Shown here one piece after another: positions 8,261 through 17,234 of a stretch of 64,000 bases of DNA; position 1 is the first letter of the stretch, and each line of letters opens with the position of its first letter. The translations under genes and the position numbers were made by a program. The stretch spans positions 43,954-107,953 of the forward strand of contig NZ_JACJVR010000059.1 in NCBI RefSeq assembly GCF_014212175.1, written 5' to 3'. This DNA is from Cohnella xylanilytica (GTDB taxonomy: Bacteria > Bacillota > Bacilli > Paenibacillales > Paenibacillaceae). The notes beneath the pieces were generated by a model. It was given only the letters and a program-made list of their open reading frames with translations. It searched no databases and had not been told where the DNA came from.

Positions 8261-8755
8261 CTACATATTCAGCGCTTCCGCGGCCGCCTTCTGGTCGTTG
8301 GCCAGCAGCCGGTTGAGGTCGTAGGCCGGATAGATCCCCTTGTTCAGCATGAACTCGAACACCTTGGAATGCAGCTGAATCGCTTGATTGAGCTGCTTCT
8401 TGAACGTCTCGCACAGGGACGGCGTCGCCGTCTCGGTAATGGCGATCGCGTAGTTGCGAACGGCCGTCTTGGAGAAGATCAGCAGATGTCCGGCATAATA
8501 CGCCGTCAGGTCCTTGGGGGCGTTGTTCCTCATATCGACGGCCGGGGCGGACTTATAGTACGGCAGAAGCTCCTTCAGATTGCGTTCCAGCGATTGAATG
8601 GCTTCGGCGTACAGCTTCTTCAATTCGGGATCTTGGACTTGCGGGTAATGCATCTTGAACCCCATCAGACTGTTCGATTGGAAAATGACCGTCTCGTGCA
8701 ATTCCAACGTCTCGTGCCACGCGAGATGCGAGGCCTTCTTCGATTCAGCGGACAA
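8261..8755 (-). CDS. Spore coat protein, CotF family
   Basis: This 164-residue four-helix protein has the CotF signature HETLELHETVIFQSNSLMGFKMHYPQVQDPELKKLY. Such proteins have a ferritin-like helical bundle and are found in the coat of spores. The start chosen is TTG at 8755 because GAGGAGGG lies seven bases upstream; the frame is open further back to 8812 but without a ribosome binding site there. It lies 75 bp downstream of the nitroreductase stop codon on the same strand. No sporulation sigma factor promoter was identified. Confidence 0.8.
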   Translation of the reverse strand: MSAESKKASHLAWHETLELHETVIFQSNSLMGFKMHYPQVQDPELKKLYAEAIQSLERNLKELLPYYKSAPAVDMRNNAPKDLTAYYAGHLLIFSKTAVRNYAIAITETATPSLCETFKKQLNQAIQLHSKVFEFMLNKGIYPAYDLNRLLANDQKAAAEALNM

Positions 8756-8830
8756 TTCGATTCCCTCCTCGATCGGATAGGATACCTTATGCCCAGACTT
8801 ATGGGTAAGCAAGTTGTCTTGGAGCGATTC

Positions 8831-9502
8831 TCAAGTCATCGAGCTATCCGGCTCGAAGCCGTTCCATACGATCGTCCGCTCGGCCGGGAAGCGGGAGGTC
8901 GGGCGGGCGGGTCGAGCCGCCTTGCCGATGGCGACGAGCAGGACCGGAACGTAACGGGGAGGGACATGGAACGCGCGGACGAAGGCTTCGGCGTCGAACC
9001 CGACCATCGGGCCGGAAGCCAATCCTTTGGCTTGGGCGGCGAGCATGAGCTGCATGGCGGCCAGAGAAGCGTTGCGAATCGCTTCGTCGCGCCTGTAGGT
9101 TCCGCCATCGCGCGCATAAGCTTCTTCGATCTGGGCGAACAGCGCCGCATGGGAGGAGTAGCCGGCATACGCGTCTTCGGCGCCGGCTTGGATGACGGGC
9201 CGGTACGCCGCTTCCGCGTTCCGGTTGGCCTCGAGGTCGCCGAGGACGGCGATCGTGACGGAAGCTTCGACGACCTGCCGCTGGCCGTTCGCGATGGGAA
9301 GAAGCTTCTCCTTCGCCGACGCGTCGGAGAAGACGAGGAATTTCCAATGCTGAAGATTCCAGGACGACGGGGCGCTGCCCGCGAGTTCCGCCAGTTCCGC
9401 GATCTCGGCCTCGCCGAGCCGGAACGAGGGGTCGAAGTGCCGGACGGAATGACGTTCGCGGAGAATGGTGGTAAAATCGGGTTGGGCTTGAGCGGTCGAC
9501 AT
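8831..9502 (-). CDS. Nitroreductase family protein
   Basis: This 223-residue FMN-dependent oxidoreductase carries the N-terminal family signature RERHSVRHFDPSF and SAPSSWNLQHWKFLVF, and the late LASGPMVGFDAEAF followed by VPVLLVAIGKAA. These enzymes reduce nitro compounds, quinones or flavins with NAD(P)H. GGAAGGAG precedes the start. It is divergent from a MocR-type regulator with a 16-bp dyad between them, which suggests specific control. Confidence 0.9.
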   Translation of the reverse strand: MSTAQAQPDFTTILRERHSVRHFDPSFRLGEAEIAELAELAGSAPSSWNLQHWKFLVFSDASAKEKLLPIANGQRQVVEASVTIAVLGDLEANRNAEAAYRPVIQAGAEDAYAGYSSHAALFAQIEEAYARDGGTYRRDEAIRNASLAAMQLMLAAQAKGLASGPMVGFDAEAFVRAFHVPPRYVPVLLVAIGKAARPARPTSRFPAERTIVWNGFEPDSSMT

Positions 9503-9614
9503 GGATAGATCGACTCCTTCCTAAGGCTGATTCGGGGATCGCGTTATCGAGACGGGATCCGATATAGGTCATCATAGGCCGATCCGCCGCCGGGAGCCAT
9601 CGCTATTTTCAACA

Positions 9615-9630
9615 ACTGTATCAATACAGT
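9615..9630. promoter_or_regulatory. Perfect 7-bp dyad between nitroreductase and MocR genes
   Basis: ACTGTAT (9615-9621) and ATACAGT (9624-9630) are separated by CA. The site lies 22 bp before the MocR start codon, consistent with an operator for the regulator. Confidence 0.55.
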
Positions 9631-9651
9631 CGGCCGAGGGGAACGAATCCG

Positions 9652-11004
9652 ATGCGCAGAAGATATTCCGACATTCTCTCCGATATGGAGCGCCAGATCG
9701 AAGAAGGGCGGTTCGCCGCCGGACAGAAGCTGCCCTCCGTCAGGCAGGCCGCGGAGCTGTACGGCTGCAGCGCCGGCACGATCGCGCGGGCTTACGCCGA
9801 ATTGGAGAAGCGGCACGCCGTTTACTCGATTGCCCAGAGCGGCTATTACGTGGTAGAGAATCCGGAGAACCGCCGCGTCGGCCCGGAGAGCATGACGATC
9901 GATTTTGCCTCCTCGTCCCCGGACCCCGGCGCGTTCCCGTATATGGACTTCCGCCACTGCTTGAACAAGGCTCTGGATACGTATCAAGCCGAGCTGTTCA
10001 CCTGCGGAGAACCGCTGGGGCTGCCGACGCTGCGCCGCGCGCTCGTCTCCCATCTGGCCGACGGCCAGGTGTTCGCTCCGGCGGATCGGATCGTCGTTAC
10101 GTCCGGGGCCAATCAGGCGCTCGAGATTCTGGCGAGAATGCCGTTCCCGAACCGGAAGACGGCGATCCTGGTCGAACAGCCCAGCTACGATCTTTATCTG
10201 CGATACTTGGAAGCGGAGGGGATACCGGTCTGCGGAATCGCCCGTACCGTGTCCGGCATCGACCTGAAGGAATTGGAGGAGAGGTTCCGGAGCGGCGGAA
10301 TCAAGTTCTTCTATACGATCCCGAGATACCATTGTCCGCTGGGAACCTCGTACGGCGCGGAGGAGAGGAAGGCGATCGCCCGGCTCGCGAGCAAGTACGA
10401 CGTCTACGTCGTGGAAGACGATTATATGGCCGATCTGGGGGAAGAGCCGGGACGCGACCCTATCTTCGCGTATAATGAGACTTCCCATGCGATTTACGTG
10501 AAGAGCTTCTCGAAAATCGTGTTCCCGGGACTCCGGCTCGGAGTCGCCGTATTGCCGGAGAAACTGATGAAGACGTTCGCGGCATTCAAGAGGTATTCGG
10601 ATACGTCGCAGTTGTCCCAGGCCGCTCTCGAATTGTATATCCAGAACGGCATGTACGAGCGGCACAAGCGCCATATCCGCGATCAATACGCGTCTCGGAT
10701 CCGCGCGGTGAACGAAGCGCTGCGGCGTCACAACGACGAGGGATGGATCGAAGCGCCGGAGCTTCGCTACGGCGTGTACGTTCCGTTCAAGCTGCCGCGG
10801 ACGGTCCGTCTGGAGCGGCTGATCCGGCGGCTGGCGGAGAAGAAGATCGACGTCGTCTCGGGCAAGCGTTATTATCTGGCGGAATTCCGGGACTGGGAGA
10901 AGCTGCTGCGGATCAGCGTCGCGCGGGCGAGGCCGGAGCGAATCGAAGACGGCGTGAGGGAGATCGTCGAAGAGGTGAGAAGAGAAGCGGTATCCTTCGT
11001 CTAA
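9652..11004 (+). CDS. MocR-type regulator: GntR winged helix fused to PLP-dependent aminotransferase fold
   Basis: The 450-residue protein begins with a GntR helix-turn-helix (MERQIEEGRFAAGQKLPSVRQAAELYGCSAGTIARAYAELEKR) and continues as a fold-type I aminotransferase. The PLP lysine is in YVKSFSKIVFPGLRLG and the cofactor-contacting Asp in YVVEDDYMADLG. Known relatives (PdxR, GabR) sense PLP or an amino compound and act on the divergent gene. Here that gene is the nitroreductase, which is unusual, so the effector cannot be predicted. The GAGGGG before the ATG is 15 bases away, a little far. Confidence 0.9.
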   Translation: MRRRYSDILSDMERQIEEGRFAAGQKLPSVRQAAELYGCSAGTIARAYAELEKRHAVYSIAQSGYYVVENPENRRVGPESMTIDFASSSPDPGAFPYMDFRHCLNKALDTYQAELFTCGEPLGLPTLRRALVSHLADGQVFAPADRIVVTSGANQALEILARMPFPNRKTAILVEQPSYDLYLRYLEAEGIPVCGIARTVSGIDLKELEERFRSGGIKFFYTIPRYHCPLGTSYGAEERKAIARLASKYDVYVVEDDYMADLGEEPGRDPIFAYNETSHAIYVKSFSKIVFPGLRLGVAVLPEKLMKTFAAFKRYSDTSQLSQAALELYIQNGMYERHKRHIRDQYASRIRAVNEALRRHNDEGWIEAPELRYGVYVPFKLPRTVRLERLIRRLAEKKIDVVSGKRYYLAEFRDWEKLLRISVARARPERIEDGVREIVEEVRREAVSFV

Positions 11005-11294
11005 GCGGTTTCGCGAGAATCGCTCTTGACGGGGCGCTTCTTTTGTGGTTATTATGGATTCACGAAGTCCGCGATTCAATCGATCGCATGGCAGGATCTG
11101 CAGGCGGCGAACCGCGCGCTCCGTGCGCGTCGGCCGGGCAGGAATGAGCGCCGGGTCCGGAACGTCAAGAGGATCGATGTCGCGGATCGAGCTGCATTGT
11201 CCTGGTTGCCGCAGGGCAATGCCGAGCTGCGATTATATTATGGATATTAGAAATCCATAATATCACCAATAACGAACGAAGGGATGGGAAAACC
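11005..11294 (+). promoter_or_regulatory. Promoter-like region with 29-bp dyad ahead of the flavoenzyme gene
   Basis: TTGACG (11026-11031) and TATTAT (11050-11055) form a promoter with an 18-bp spacer. At 11235-11263 ATATTATGGAT and ATCCATAATAT are perfect 11-bp arms seven bases apart; the half ATTATGGAT also occurs at 11051 next to the first promoter. The stretch between has no convincing gene. The pattern resembles an operator shared by a regulator gene that is no longer here. Confidence 0.45.
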
Positions 11295-12200
11295 ATGAAC
11301 TACGATTGCGCGATCGTCGGAGGAGGCCCGGCGGGATTAAATGCGGCGCTTGTGCTCGGAAGAGCGAGGCGGAACGTCGCGATCTTCGACGATAACCGGC
11401 CGAGAAATGCCGTGACGCACGCCTCGCACGGATTTATTACGCGCGACGGGATCAAGCCGTCCGAATTCCGCCGCATCGCCTACGAGGAGATTCTAAGCTA
11501 TCCGTCCGTCCGGCATTGGCAGACCGAGGTGACCGATATTCGCCGGACGGACGAAGGGTTCGTCCTTCGTACCTCTTCAGGCGAGGAAGTGCGGGCGCGG
11601 AAAATCATTCTGTCCGCGGGGCTTCGGGACATGTTCCCGGAGATCGAAGGGTTCCGCGACTTCTACGGTCGAAGCCTGTTCGTCTGTCCGTTCTGCGACG
11701 GATGGGAGATGCGGGATCGTCCTCTGGCGATCGTCACGCATAATCCGGCCATATACCGCAAGGCGAAGATGTTCTTCAACTGGAGCCGGGATCTCGTCAT
11801 CTGCACCAACGGAAGCGAATTGCTGTCCGCCGAACAGCGGCAGCGGCTAAGCGCCGAGGGCGTGCGGGTCGTGACGGCGCCGATCGCGTCCTTCTCCGGT
11901 CGCGACGGCAAGCTGGAGCGGGTGAACTTCGCCGACGGCACCTACGTGGAGCGATCCGGAGGCTTCGTCGAGCCGGAGCAGGTTCCCAGCGTCCAGTTCG
12001 AACAAGCGCTGGGCTATCGGACGTCGGAGAACGGGGGCATCGCGACCGACGCGATGGGCAAGACGACCGCACCGGGCGTCTTCGCGGCTGGGGATGGCGC
12101 CTACGTCATGCCGTCCCAGCTGATCTATGCCGCAGCCGCGGGGAGCAAGGCGGGCGCGGCCGTCTTGGCCGAGCTTACGGAAGAAGATTGGGATTGGTAA
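11295..12200 (+). CDS. NAD(P)/FAD-dependent oxidoreductase, thioredoxin reductase-like
   Basis: The 301-residue flavoprotein has the FAD-binding GGGPAGLNAAL near the N terminus, a redox CPFCDG motif in FVCPFCDGWEMRD, and the late FAD motif TTAPGVFAAGDGAY. Its length and domain order match the low-molecular-weight thioredoxin reductase fold, but the pyridine nucleotide motif GxGxxA is not evident, so its electron donor and partner are unclear; related proteins use ferredoxin or small thiols. GAAGGGATGG precedes the ATG. A strong dyad just upstream suggests tight regulation. Confidence 0.85.
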   Translation: MNYDCAIVGGGPAGLNAALVLGRARRNVAIFDDNRPRNAVTHASHGFITRDGIKPSEFRRIAYEEILSYPSVRHWQTEVTDIRRTDEGFVLRTSSGEEVRARKIILSAGLRDMFPEIEGFRDFYGRSLFVCPFCDGWEMRDRPLAIVTHNPAIYRKAKMFFNWSRDLVICTNGSELLSAEQRQRLSAEGVRVVTAPIASFSGRDGKLERVNFADGTYVERSGGFVEPEQVPSVQFEQALGYRTSENGGIATDAMGKTTAPGVFAAGDGAYVMPSQLIYAAAAGSKAGAAVLAELTEEDWDW

Positions 12201-12251
12201 GGGAGGCGGGCCGTCCGGGTCTGATCTCGAGAGGCATTTCCTTTCCGAGAC

Positions 12252-12287
12252 GAAGAACGGGAGCCGCGGGGCTCCCTTCTTTTTTTA
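12252..12287 (+). terminator. Terminator after the flavoenzyme gene
   Basis: GGGAGCC (12259-12265) pairs with GGCTCCC (12270-12276); the stem extends through GAA/TTC and is followed by a long T run. Confidence 0.85.
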
Positions 12288-12370
12288 CGGATATGGCCTT
12301 ATCGGATGGAGTCGAGTCTGTTAGGATAGGGGGAGGAACGAAATTCGGGGGATGGATGGTGACATGATCG

Positions 12371-14530
12371 ATGAAGACTGGCGATGAGGCAAAGGCGCGC
12401 GGCGAGCTGCGCCGATTGTTGGAAGCGGTTGCGAACCGGCTGATTCCGGGGGACGACTGGCCGTCGGCATCCGAGGGGGGCGTCCTCGAGTATCTGGAAC
12501 GGCGCGCGTCCGAGGATCCGGACACGTGGGCGGGTCTAATCGTCCCGGGATTGCGCGAGCTGGACGCGCGGGCCGTCGCCAGTCATGGCCGTCCATTCCC
12601 GGAATTGCCGGAGGACGAGCAGGACGAACTGCTGCGAGACTTCGAACGCGGCCGGGACGGGATCGGGAACGGAGACGAGAATGGGGGCGGGAACGGGCAA
12701 GTCTCGCCGGAACGCTTCTTCGAAGTCTTCTTGAGCCTGGTTGCCGAAGGCTATTACGGCAGCCCCGAAGCGGGAGGCAATCCCGGCGCCAAGTCGTGGG
12801 ACATGCTCGGCTTCCGTCCGGGTCCGCTGGCCGGCCACCCGGCTTCCGTCCCGGAGGCGGAATGGCCGCTGCGAACGTTCGACGAGCTTCGCGATCGTTA
12901 CGACGCCGTCGTCGTGGGAGCCGGAGCCGGGGGTTCGGTCGCGGCGGCCGTGTTGGCCGAGGCGGGAATGAGCGTGCTCGTCGTCGAACGCGGCAGCTGG
13001 CTCCGGTACGCGGACGTCGGCCGCGACCATCTTCGCAATCATCGTCTTAGCAAGTACGGGCACAACACGGGGCCGGAATCGGAAGGTCACCCCCGAACGA
13101 TCTTGACGCCGGGCGGAGCGGAACGTATCACGCTCCCCCATGAAGGCGATTATCATAATAATGCCATGACGCTGGGCGGTGGAACGAGGGTCTACGGCGC
13201 GCAGGCGTGGCGATTCCATCCGGACGACTTCCGAATGGCGACCCGCTACGGGATTCCCGACGGAAGTTCGCTCAGCGACTGGCCGATCCGCTACGAAGAC
13301 CTTGAGCCGTATTACGAGCGGGCCGAATGGGAAGTCGGCGTCTCGGGCGACGGAGGCGCGCACCCGGACGGCGGGAAGAGGGGGCGCCCGTATCCGATGC
13401 CGCCGCTGTCCGGCACGCGGGAAGCGCGGCGATTGGCCGAGGGGGCGGCGAGGTTGGGATGGCCCTTCGGCCCGGTGCCTCTGCTGATCAACTCCGTCGA
13501 ACGGGACGGCCGTCCGGCTTGCGGCAGGTGCGGCCAATGCGTCGGCTTCGCTTGTCCGACGGACAGCAAGAACGGCGGCCACAATACGATGCTGCGCCGA
13601 GCTCTCGCCACCGGGAACTGCGACCTGATCTGCGACACGATCGCGGACCGGATCCTGACGGAAGGGGGGCGGCATGCGACCGGCGTTCAGCTGGCCCAAT
13701 CGTTCGGCGGTACGATCCGGCGCAAGCGGATTCGGGCCGGCCATGTGGTGGTGGCCGCCGGAGCCATCGAGAGCGCCCGGCTGCTGCTGCATTCGGCGAC
13801 GGACGCGGAACCGGACGGCATCGGGAATCGGTACGGGCAAGTCGGAAGGAACTTGCAGGGACACGTCTATGCGGGGGCTTACGGCTTGTTCGACGAGCCC
13901 GTGCAGGACGGTCTGGGGCCGGGAGTCGCCATCGCTACCCTTCGATTCGCCCATGGCAACGCCGGCATCGTCGGAGGAGGGCTGCTCGCCAACGAATTCA
14001 CCCGGCTCCCGCTCATTCACTGGTATCGGGCGCTTGCGCCGGATGCGGCCCGGTGGGGGAGCGCGGGCAAGGAGACGATGCGCGTCAGCTATTCGCGCAC
14101 GAGCCAAATCCAGGGGCCGATTCAAGAGATTCCGACGCCTGAATCCCGGGTTCGGCTCTCGCCGACGGTCAAGGACCGGTTCGGCATTCCCGCGGCTATG
14201 CTGTCCGGCAGCGTTCATCCCGAATCGGTACGGGCCGCGCGCATGCTGGCCGAGCAGGCGGAGAGATGGCTATGGGCTTCCGGAGCGGTCCAGGTATGGC
14301 GAACGTCGCCGGGAGACGGACTGAGCGCCGGACAGCATCAGGCGGGCACGCTGCGTATGGGGGAAGATCCCGCTTCGTCGGTGACGGACCCGCTGGGGCG
14401 CGTCCACGGATACGACAATCTCTGGGTAAGCGACGGTTCGGTGCATGTGACGAACGGGGGCGTCAACCCGGTGCTGACGATTCTGGCGCTAGCCTTCCGA
14501 ACGGCGGAAAATCTCATCAAACAGGCTTGA
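12371..14530 (+). CDS. GMC oxidoreductase with fused gluconate 2-dehydrogenase subunit 3-like N terminus
   Basis: The 719-residue protein is a fusion. Residues 1-160 resemble the small subunit (subunit 3) of membrane gluconate 2-dehydrogenase (LLEAVANRLIPGDDWPSA ... SPERFFEVFLSLVAEGYYGSPEAGGN). From about residue 175 it is a GMC flavoenzyme with the FAD motif VVVGAGAGGSVAAAVLAEAG. It also has a cysteine-rich insert CGRCGQCVGFACPTDSKNG and a C-terminal GQHQAGTLRMGEDPASS and HVTNGGVNPVLTILALA. The usual separate subunits are here one chain. No cytochrome c subunit lies nearby, so the electron acceptor is unknown. No twin-arginine signal is visible. Confidence 0.85.
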   Translation: MKTGDEAKARGELRRLLEAVANRLIPGDDWPSASEGGVLEYLERRASEDPDTWAGLIVPGLRELDARAVASHGRPFPELPEDEQDELLRDFERGRDGIGNGDENGGGNGQVSPERFFEVFLSLVAEGYYGSPEAGGNPGAKSWDMLGFRPGPLAGHPASVPEAEWPLRTFDELRDRYDAVVVGAGAGGSVAAAVLAEAGMSVLVVERGSWLRYADVGRDHLRNHRLSKYGHNTGPESEGHPRTILTPGGAERITLPHEGDYHNNAMTLGGGTRVYGAQAWRFHPDDFRMATRYGIPDGSSLSDWPIRYEDLEPYYERAEWEVGVSGDGGAHPDGGKRGRPYPMPPLSGTREARRLAEGAARLGWPFGPVPLLINSVERDGRPACGRCGQCVGFACPTDSKNGGHNTMLRRALATGNCDLICDTIADRILTEGGRHATGVQLAQSFGGTIRRKRIRAGHVVVAAGAIESARLLLHSATDAEPDGIGNRYGQVGRNLQGHVYAGAYGLFDEPVQDGLGPGVAIATLRFAHGNAGIVGGGLLANEFTRLPLIHWYRALAPDAARWGSAGKETMRVSYSRTSQIQGPIQEIPTPESRVRLSPTVKDRFGIPAAMLSGSVHPESVRAARMLAEQAERWLWASGAVQVWRTSPGDGLSAGQHQAGTLRMGEDPASSVTDPLGRVHGYDNLWVSDGSVHVTNGGVNPVLTILALAFRTAENLIKQA

Positions 14531-14633
14531 CGGAAGGGAGAATCGGGCGCGGTATACCTATAAATCGTGAGCCTATAACGATCCTTTATCTATCGGATAA
14601 ATATTATTGTTTATCATTAGTAGCGATATACTA

Positions 14634-14719
14634 TGCTATAATTGATCCAGATAGGTTGCGCGAATAGGTTGCTCCCTCGGTTGGACGAAGCGACTGGGCG
14701 GGAGCGCCTGCTTCTTTTT
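14634..14719 (+). promoter_or_regulatory. mqo promoter with terminator-like hairpin in the leader
   Basis: An extended -10 (TG at 14634, TATAAT 14637-14642) is followed by a leader in which GCTCCC (14671-14676) pairs with GGGAGC (14700-14705), extended by AGG/CCT, and a TTCTTTTT tract. The hairpin lies between the promoter and the mqo start, which would suit attenuation. Confidence 0.45.
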
Positions 14720-14748
14720 GCAAATAATAGGTTATAAGGACGGTAACT

Positions 14749-16269
14749 ATGAGCAACGGACAAACGAAAACAGACGTGATCCTGATCGGCGCCGGCATCA
14801 TGAGCGCGACTCTCGGAGCGCTGCTGAAGGAATTGGCGCCGAACTGGGAAATAACCGTATTCGAGAGACGCGCGGTCGCGGGGGAAGAGAGCTCCAACGA
14901 ATGGAACAACGCGGGAACGGGCCATTCTTCCCTGTGCGAGCTCAATTATACCGTCGAGAAGCCGGACGGCTCGATCGATATCAACAAGGCGATCAAGGTC
15001 AACGAAGAGTTTCAGGTCTCGAAGCAGTTCTGGTCCTATCTGGTCGACAGCAAGCTGATTCGCAATCCGAAGGACTTCATCGTGCCGGTTCCGCACATGA
15101 GCTTCGTGCAAGGGGACAAGGACGTCAACTTCTTAAGGAAGCGGTTCGAGGCGTTGTCGCGCAATCCCCTGTTCGAAGGGATGGAATTCTCCGACGATCC
15201 GGCCAAGCTGGCGGAGTGGATTCCGCTGATGATGAAGGACCGGAGACTGAACGGACCGATCGCGGCCACGAGAAGCGAAGCCGGAACGGACGTCAACTTC
15301 GGCTCTTTGACGCGCATCTTGATCGACCACCTGAAGAGCAAGAACGTCGATATCAACTACGGGCATCAAGTGGACGATATCAAGCGCTCGGGCGACGGCT
15401 TGTGGGAATTGAAGGTGCGCAACGTGGGCAGCGGCGCCGTCGAACGCATCAAGTCCAAATTCGTCTTCATCGGCGGCGGCGGCGGAAGCCTCCATCTGCT
15501 CCAGAAGTCCGGCATCCCGGAAGGGAAGGGGATCGGCGGCTTCCCGGTCAGCGGCTTGTTCATGGTGTGCCGGAATCCGGACGTCGTCGCGCAGCATCGC
15601 GCCAAAGTGTACGGCCAGGCGCCGGTCGGCGCCCCGCCGATGTCGGTTCCGCACCTCGACACCCGATTCATCGACAATAAGGAATCGCTGCTGTTCGGAC
15701 CGTTCGCCGGCTTCTCGCCGAAGTTCCTGAAGTTCGGCTCCATGTTCGATCTGATCACGTCCGTCAAGCCGCACAACCTCTTCACGATGCTGGCGGCCGG
15801 CGTCAAGAACGCTTCGTTGACGACCTACCTGATCAAGCAAGTGATGCTGTCGAAGGAGAAGCGAATGGAGGCGCTGCGCGAATTCGTTCCGAACGCCAGA
15901 AGCGAGGATTGGGATCTGCTCGTCGCCGGCCAACGCGTCCAGATCATCAAGGACACGGCTGCCGGGGGCAAAGGCACGCTTCAGTTCGGCACGGAAGTCA
16001 TCAGCGCCGCCGACGGTTCGATCGCCGCTCTTCTCGGCGCTTCTCCGGGCGCGTCCACGGCCGTATCGGTCATGCTGGAGGTCATCCAGCGCTGCTTCCC
16101 GCAGCACCTCAAGACGTGGGAGCCGAAGATTCGCGAGATGATCCCGTCTTACGGATTATCCTTGATGAAGAACCCCGAGCTTATTCGCGACATCCACGCG
16201 GCGACCGCCCGGACGCTAGGGCTCGGCGGGACCAAGCCGGCAGAAGCCGTGCATCAAACCGTATCGTAA
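14749..16269 (+). CDS. mqo: Malate:quinone oxidoreductase
   Basis: This 506-residue FAD enzyme oxidises malate to oxaloacetate at the membrane and passes electrons to quinone, so it works in the TCA cycle and respiratory chain. It starts with [20 protein letters not shown] and [31 protein letters not shown], which is highly characteristic of Mqo. The full length and the C-terminal segment ([22 protein letters not shown]) also match. The start is ATG, with AAGGACGG upstream. It has its own promoter and terminator. Confidence 0.97.
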   Translation: MSNGQTKTDVILIGAGIMSATLGALLKELAPNWEITVFERRAVAGEESSNEWNNAGTGHSSLCELNYTVEKPDGSIDINKAIKVNEEFQVSKQFWSYLVDSKLIRNPKDFIVPVPHMSFVQGDKDVNFLRKRFEALSRNPLFEGMEFSDDPAKLAEWIPLMMKDRRLNGPIAATRSEAGTDVNFGSLTRILIDHLKSKNVDINYGHQVDDIKRSGDGLWELKVRNVGSGAVERIKSKFVFIGGGGGSLHLLQKSGIPEGKGIGGFPVSGLFMVCRNPDVVAQHRAKVYGQAPVGAPPMSVPHLDTRFIDNKESLLFGPFAGFSPKFLKFGSMFDLITSVKPHNLFTMLAAGVKNASLTTYLIKQVMLSKEKRMEALREFVPNARSEDWDLLVAGQRVQIIKDTAAGGKGTLQFGTEVISAADGSIAALLGASPGASTAVSVMLEVIQRCFPQHLKTWEPKIREMIPSYGLSLMKNPELIRDIHAATARTLGLGGTKPAEAVHQTVS

Positions 16270-16286
16270 TCTCGAATAAACCGTTT

Positions 16287-16331
16287 GGCCATCCGGAATT
16301 CAGTCTCGTTCCGGATGGCCGTTTTTTTTAT
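16287..16331 (+). terminator. Terminator after mqo
   Basis: GGCCATCCGGA (16287-16297) pairs with TCCGGATGGCC (16310-16320) and is followed by a run of eight T. Confidence 0.95.
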
Positions 16332-16362
16332 TAGGATGAAACGTTGTGCCGAATTTTATGAT

Positions 16363-16380
16363 TGACCGAACGTTCAGTCA
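16363..16380. promoter_or_regulatory. TetR-type operator before the hydrolase-tetR operon
   Basis: TGACCGAACGTTCAGTCA is a nearly perfect 18-bp palindrome of the kind bound by AcrR/TetR-family repressors, one of which is the second gene of the operon that follows. Confidence 0.65.
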
Positions 16381-16441
16381 TCGAATATGATGAGGTGGAG
16401 AGTATGCACCCCGACTTCGAGAATGGGAAGGGAGACTACAC

Positions 16442-17209
16442 ATGGATTTAAATTATTCGACGTACGGAAGCGGTCCCGCGATCGTCCTGATTCACTCCGG
16501 CGGCGTGGATTCCCGGGTCTGGCTTGAGCTCGTGCCGCTGCTGGCCCGAACCCGCAAGGTCGTCCTCTACGACGTCCGCGGCATCGGCCGTTCGCCCGCG
16601 CCGCAGGTGCCGTTCGACCTGGTCGACGATTTGCTCGGGCTGCTGAACTTCTTGAAGCTGGACCGCGTCGCCCTGGTCGGACATTCCATCGGCGGGGAGA
16701 CGGCGGTCAACTTCGCGCTGACCTATCCGGAGCGGGTCGATCGTCTGACCGTCATCGCGCCGTCGCTGACGGGATTCGCCTATTCCGATACTTTCATCGG
16801 TTGGATGAGCGAGGTGAATTCGCTGGCTCCCGATATCGGCAAGATGGTTCGGTTCTCCCTGGACGGTCCTATCTACCGAACCGTCATGGCGAGCGAATAT
16901 AAGGATTTTCTGACGGAGATGCACACGCTATACTTCACGCGCGTCTTCACGGAGTGGCGGAGCTTCGACGTCATCTGGCCGCAGCCTCCGGCGATCGAAC
17001 GGCTGGAGACGATCGCCGCGCCGACGTTGTTCGTCTACGGAACGGTCGAATGGGACGATATGGCGGCCATCGCCGACGAGTTCAAGCGAGTTCCGTCGAT
17101 CGCCTTCGCCAAGCTGGACGGCGCGGATCACATGATTCCGTTGACCCATGCCAAGGAACTGGCCGGACATATCCTTTCTTTTCTTCAAGATAAAAATACA
17201 GCACAGTAA
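16442..17209 (+). CDS. Alpha/beta hydrolase
   Basis: The 255-residue protein has the oxyanion segment IVLIHSGGVDSRVW, the nucleophile elbow VALVGHSIGGET with its Ser, an acid residue in the VYGTVEWDD region and a late His in GADHMIPLTHAKEL. It is a soluble serine hydrolase of the large epoxide hydrolase/haloperoxidase-like group; the substrate is unknown. It precedes a TetR gene by 25 bp and shares its promoter, so it is probably induced by the compound sensed by that regulator. Confidence 0.9.
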   Translation: MDLNYSTYGSGPAIVLIHSGGVDSRVWLELVPLLARTRKVVLYDVRGIGRSPAPQVPFDLVDDLLGLLNFLKLDRVALVGHSIGGETAVNFALTYPERVDRLTVIAPSLTGFAYSDTFIGWMSEVNSLAPDIGKMVRFSLDGPIYRTVMASEYKDFLTEMHTLYFTRVFTEWRSFDVIWPQPPAIERLETIAAPTLFVYGTVEWDDMAAIADEFKRVPSIAFAKLDGADHMIPLTHAKELAGHILSFLQDKNTAQ

Positions 17210-17234
17210 AAGCACGTACGGGAGTGAACGCGAC

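Noticed and set aside
8756..8812. Longer start for the CotF-type protein
   Set aside because: TTG 8812 has no ribosome binding site; TTG 8755 has GAGGAGGG seven bases upstream and the family homology begins after it.
12536..14218. Long minus-strand open frame opposite the GMC fusion gene
   Set aside because: Arg- and Pro-rich shadow of a GC-rich gene; no domain or ribosome binding site.
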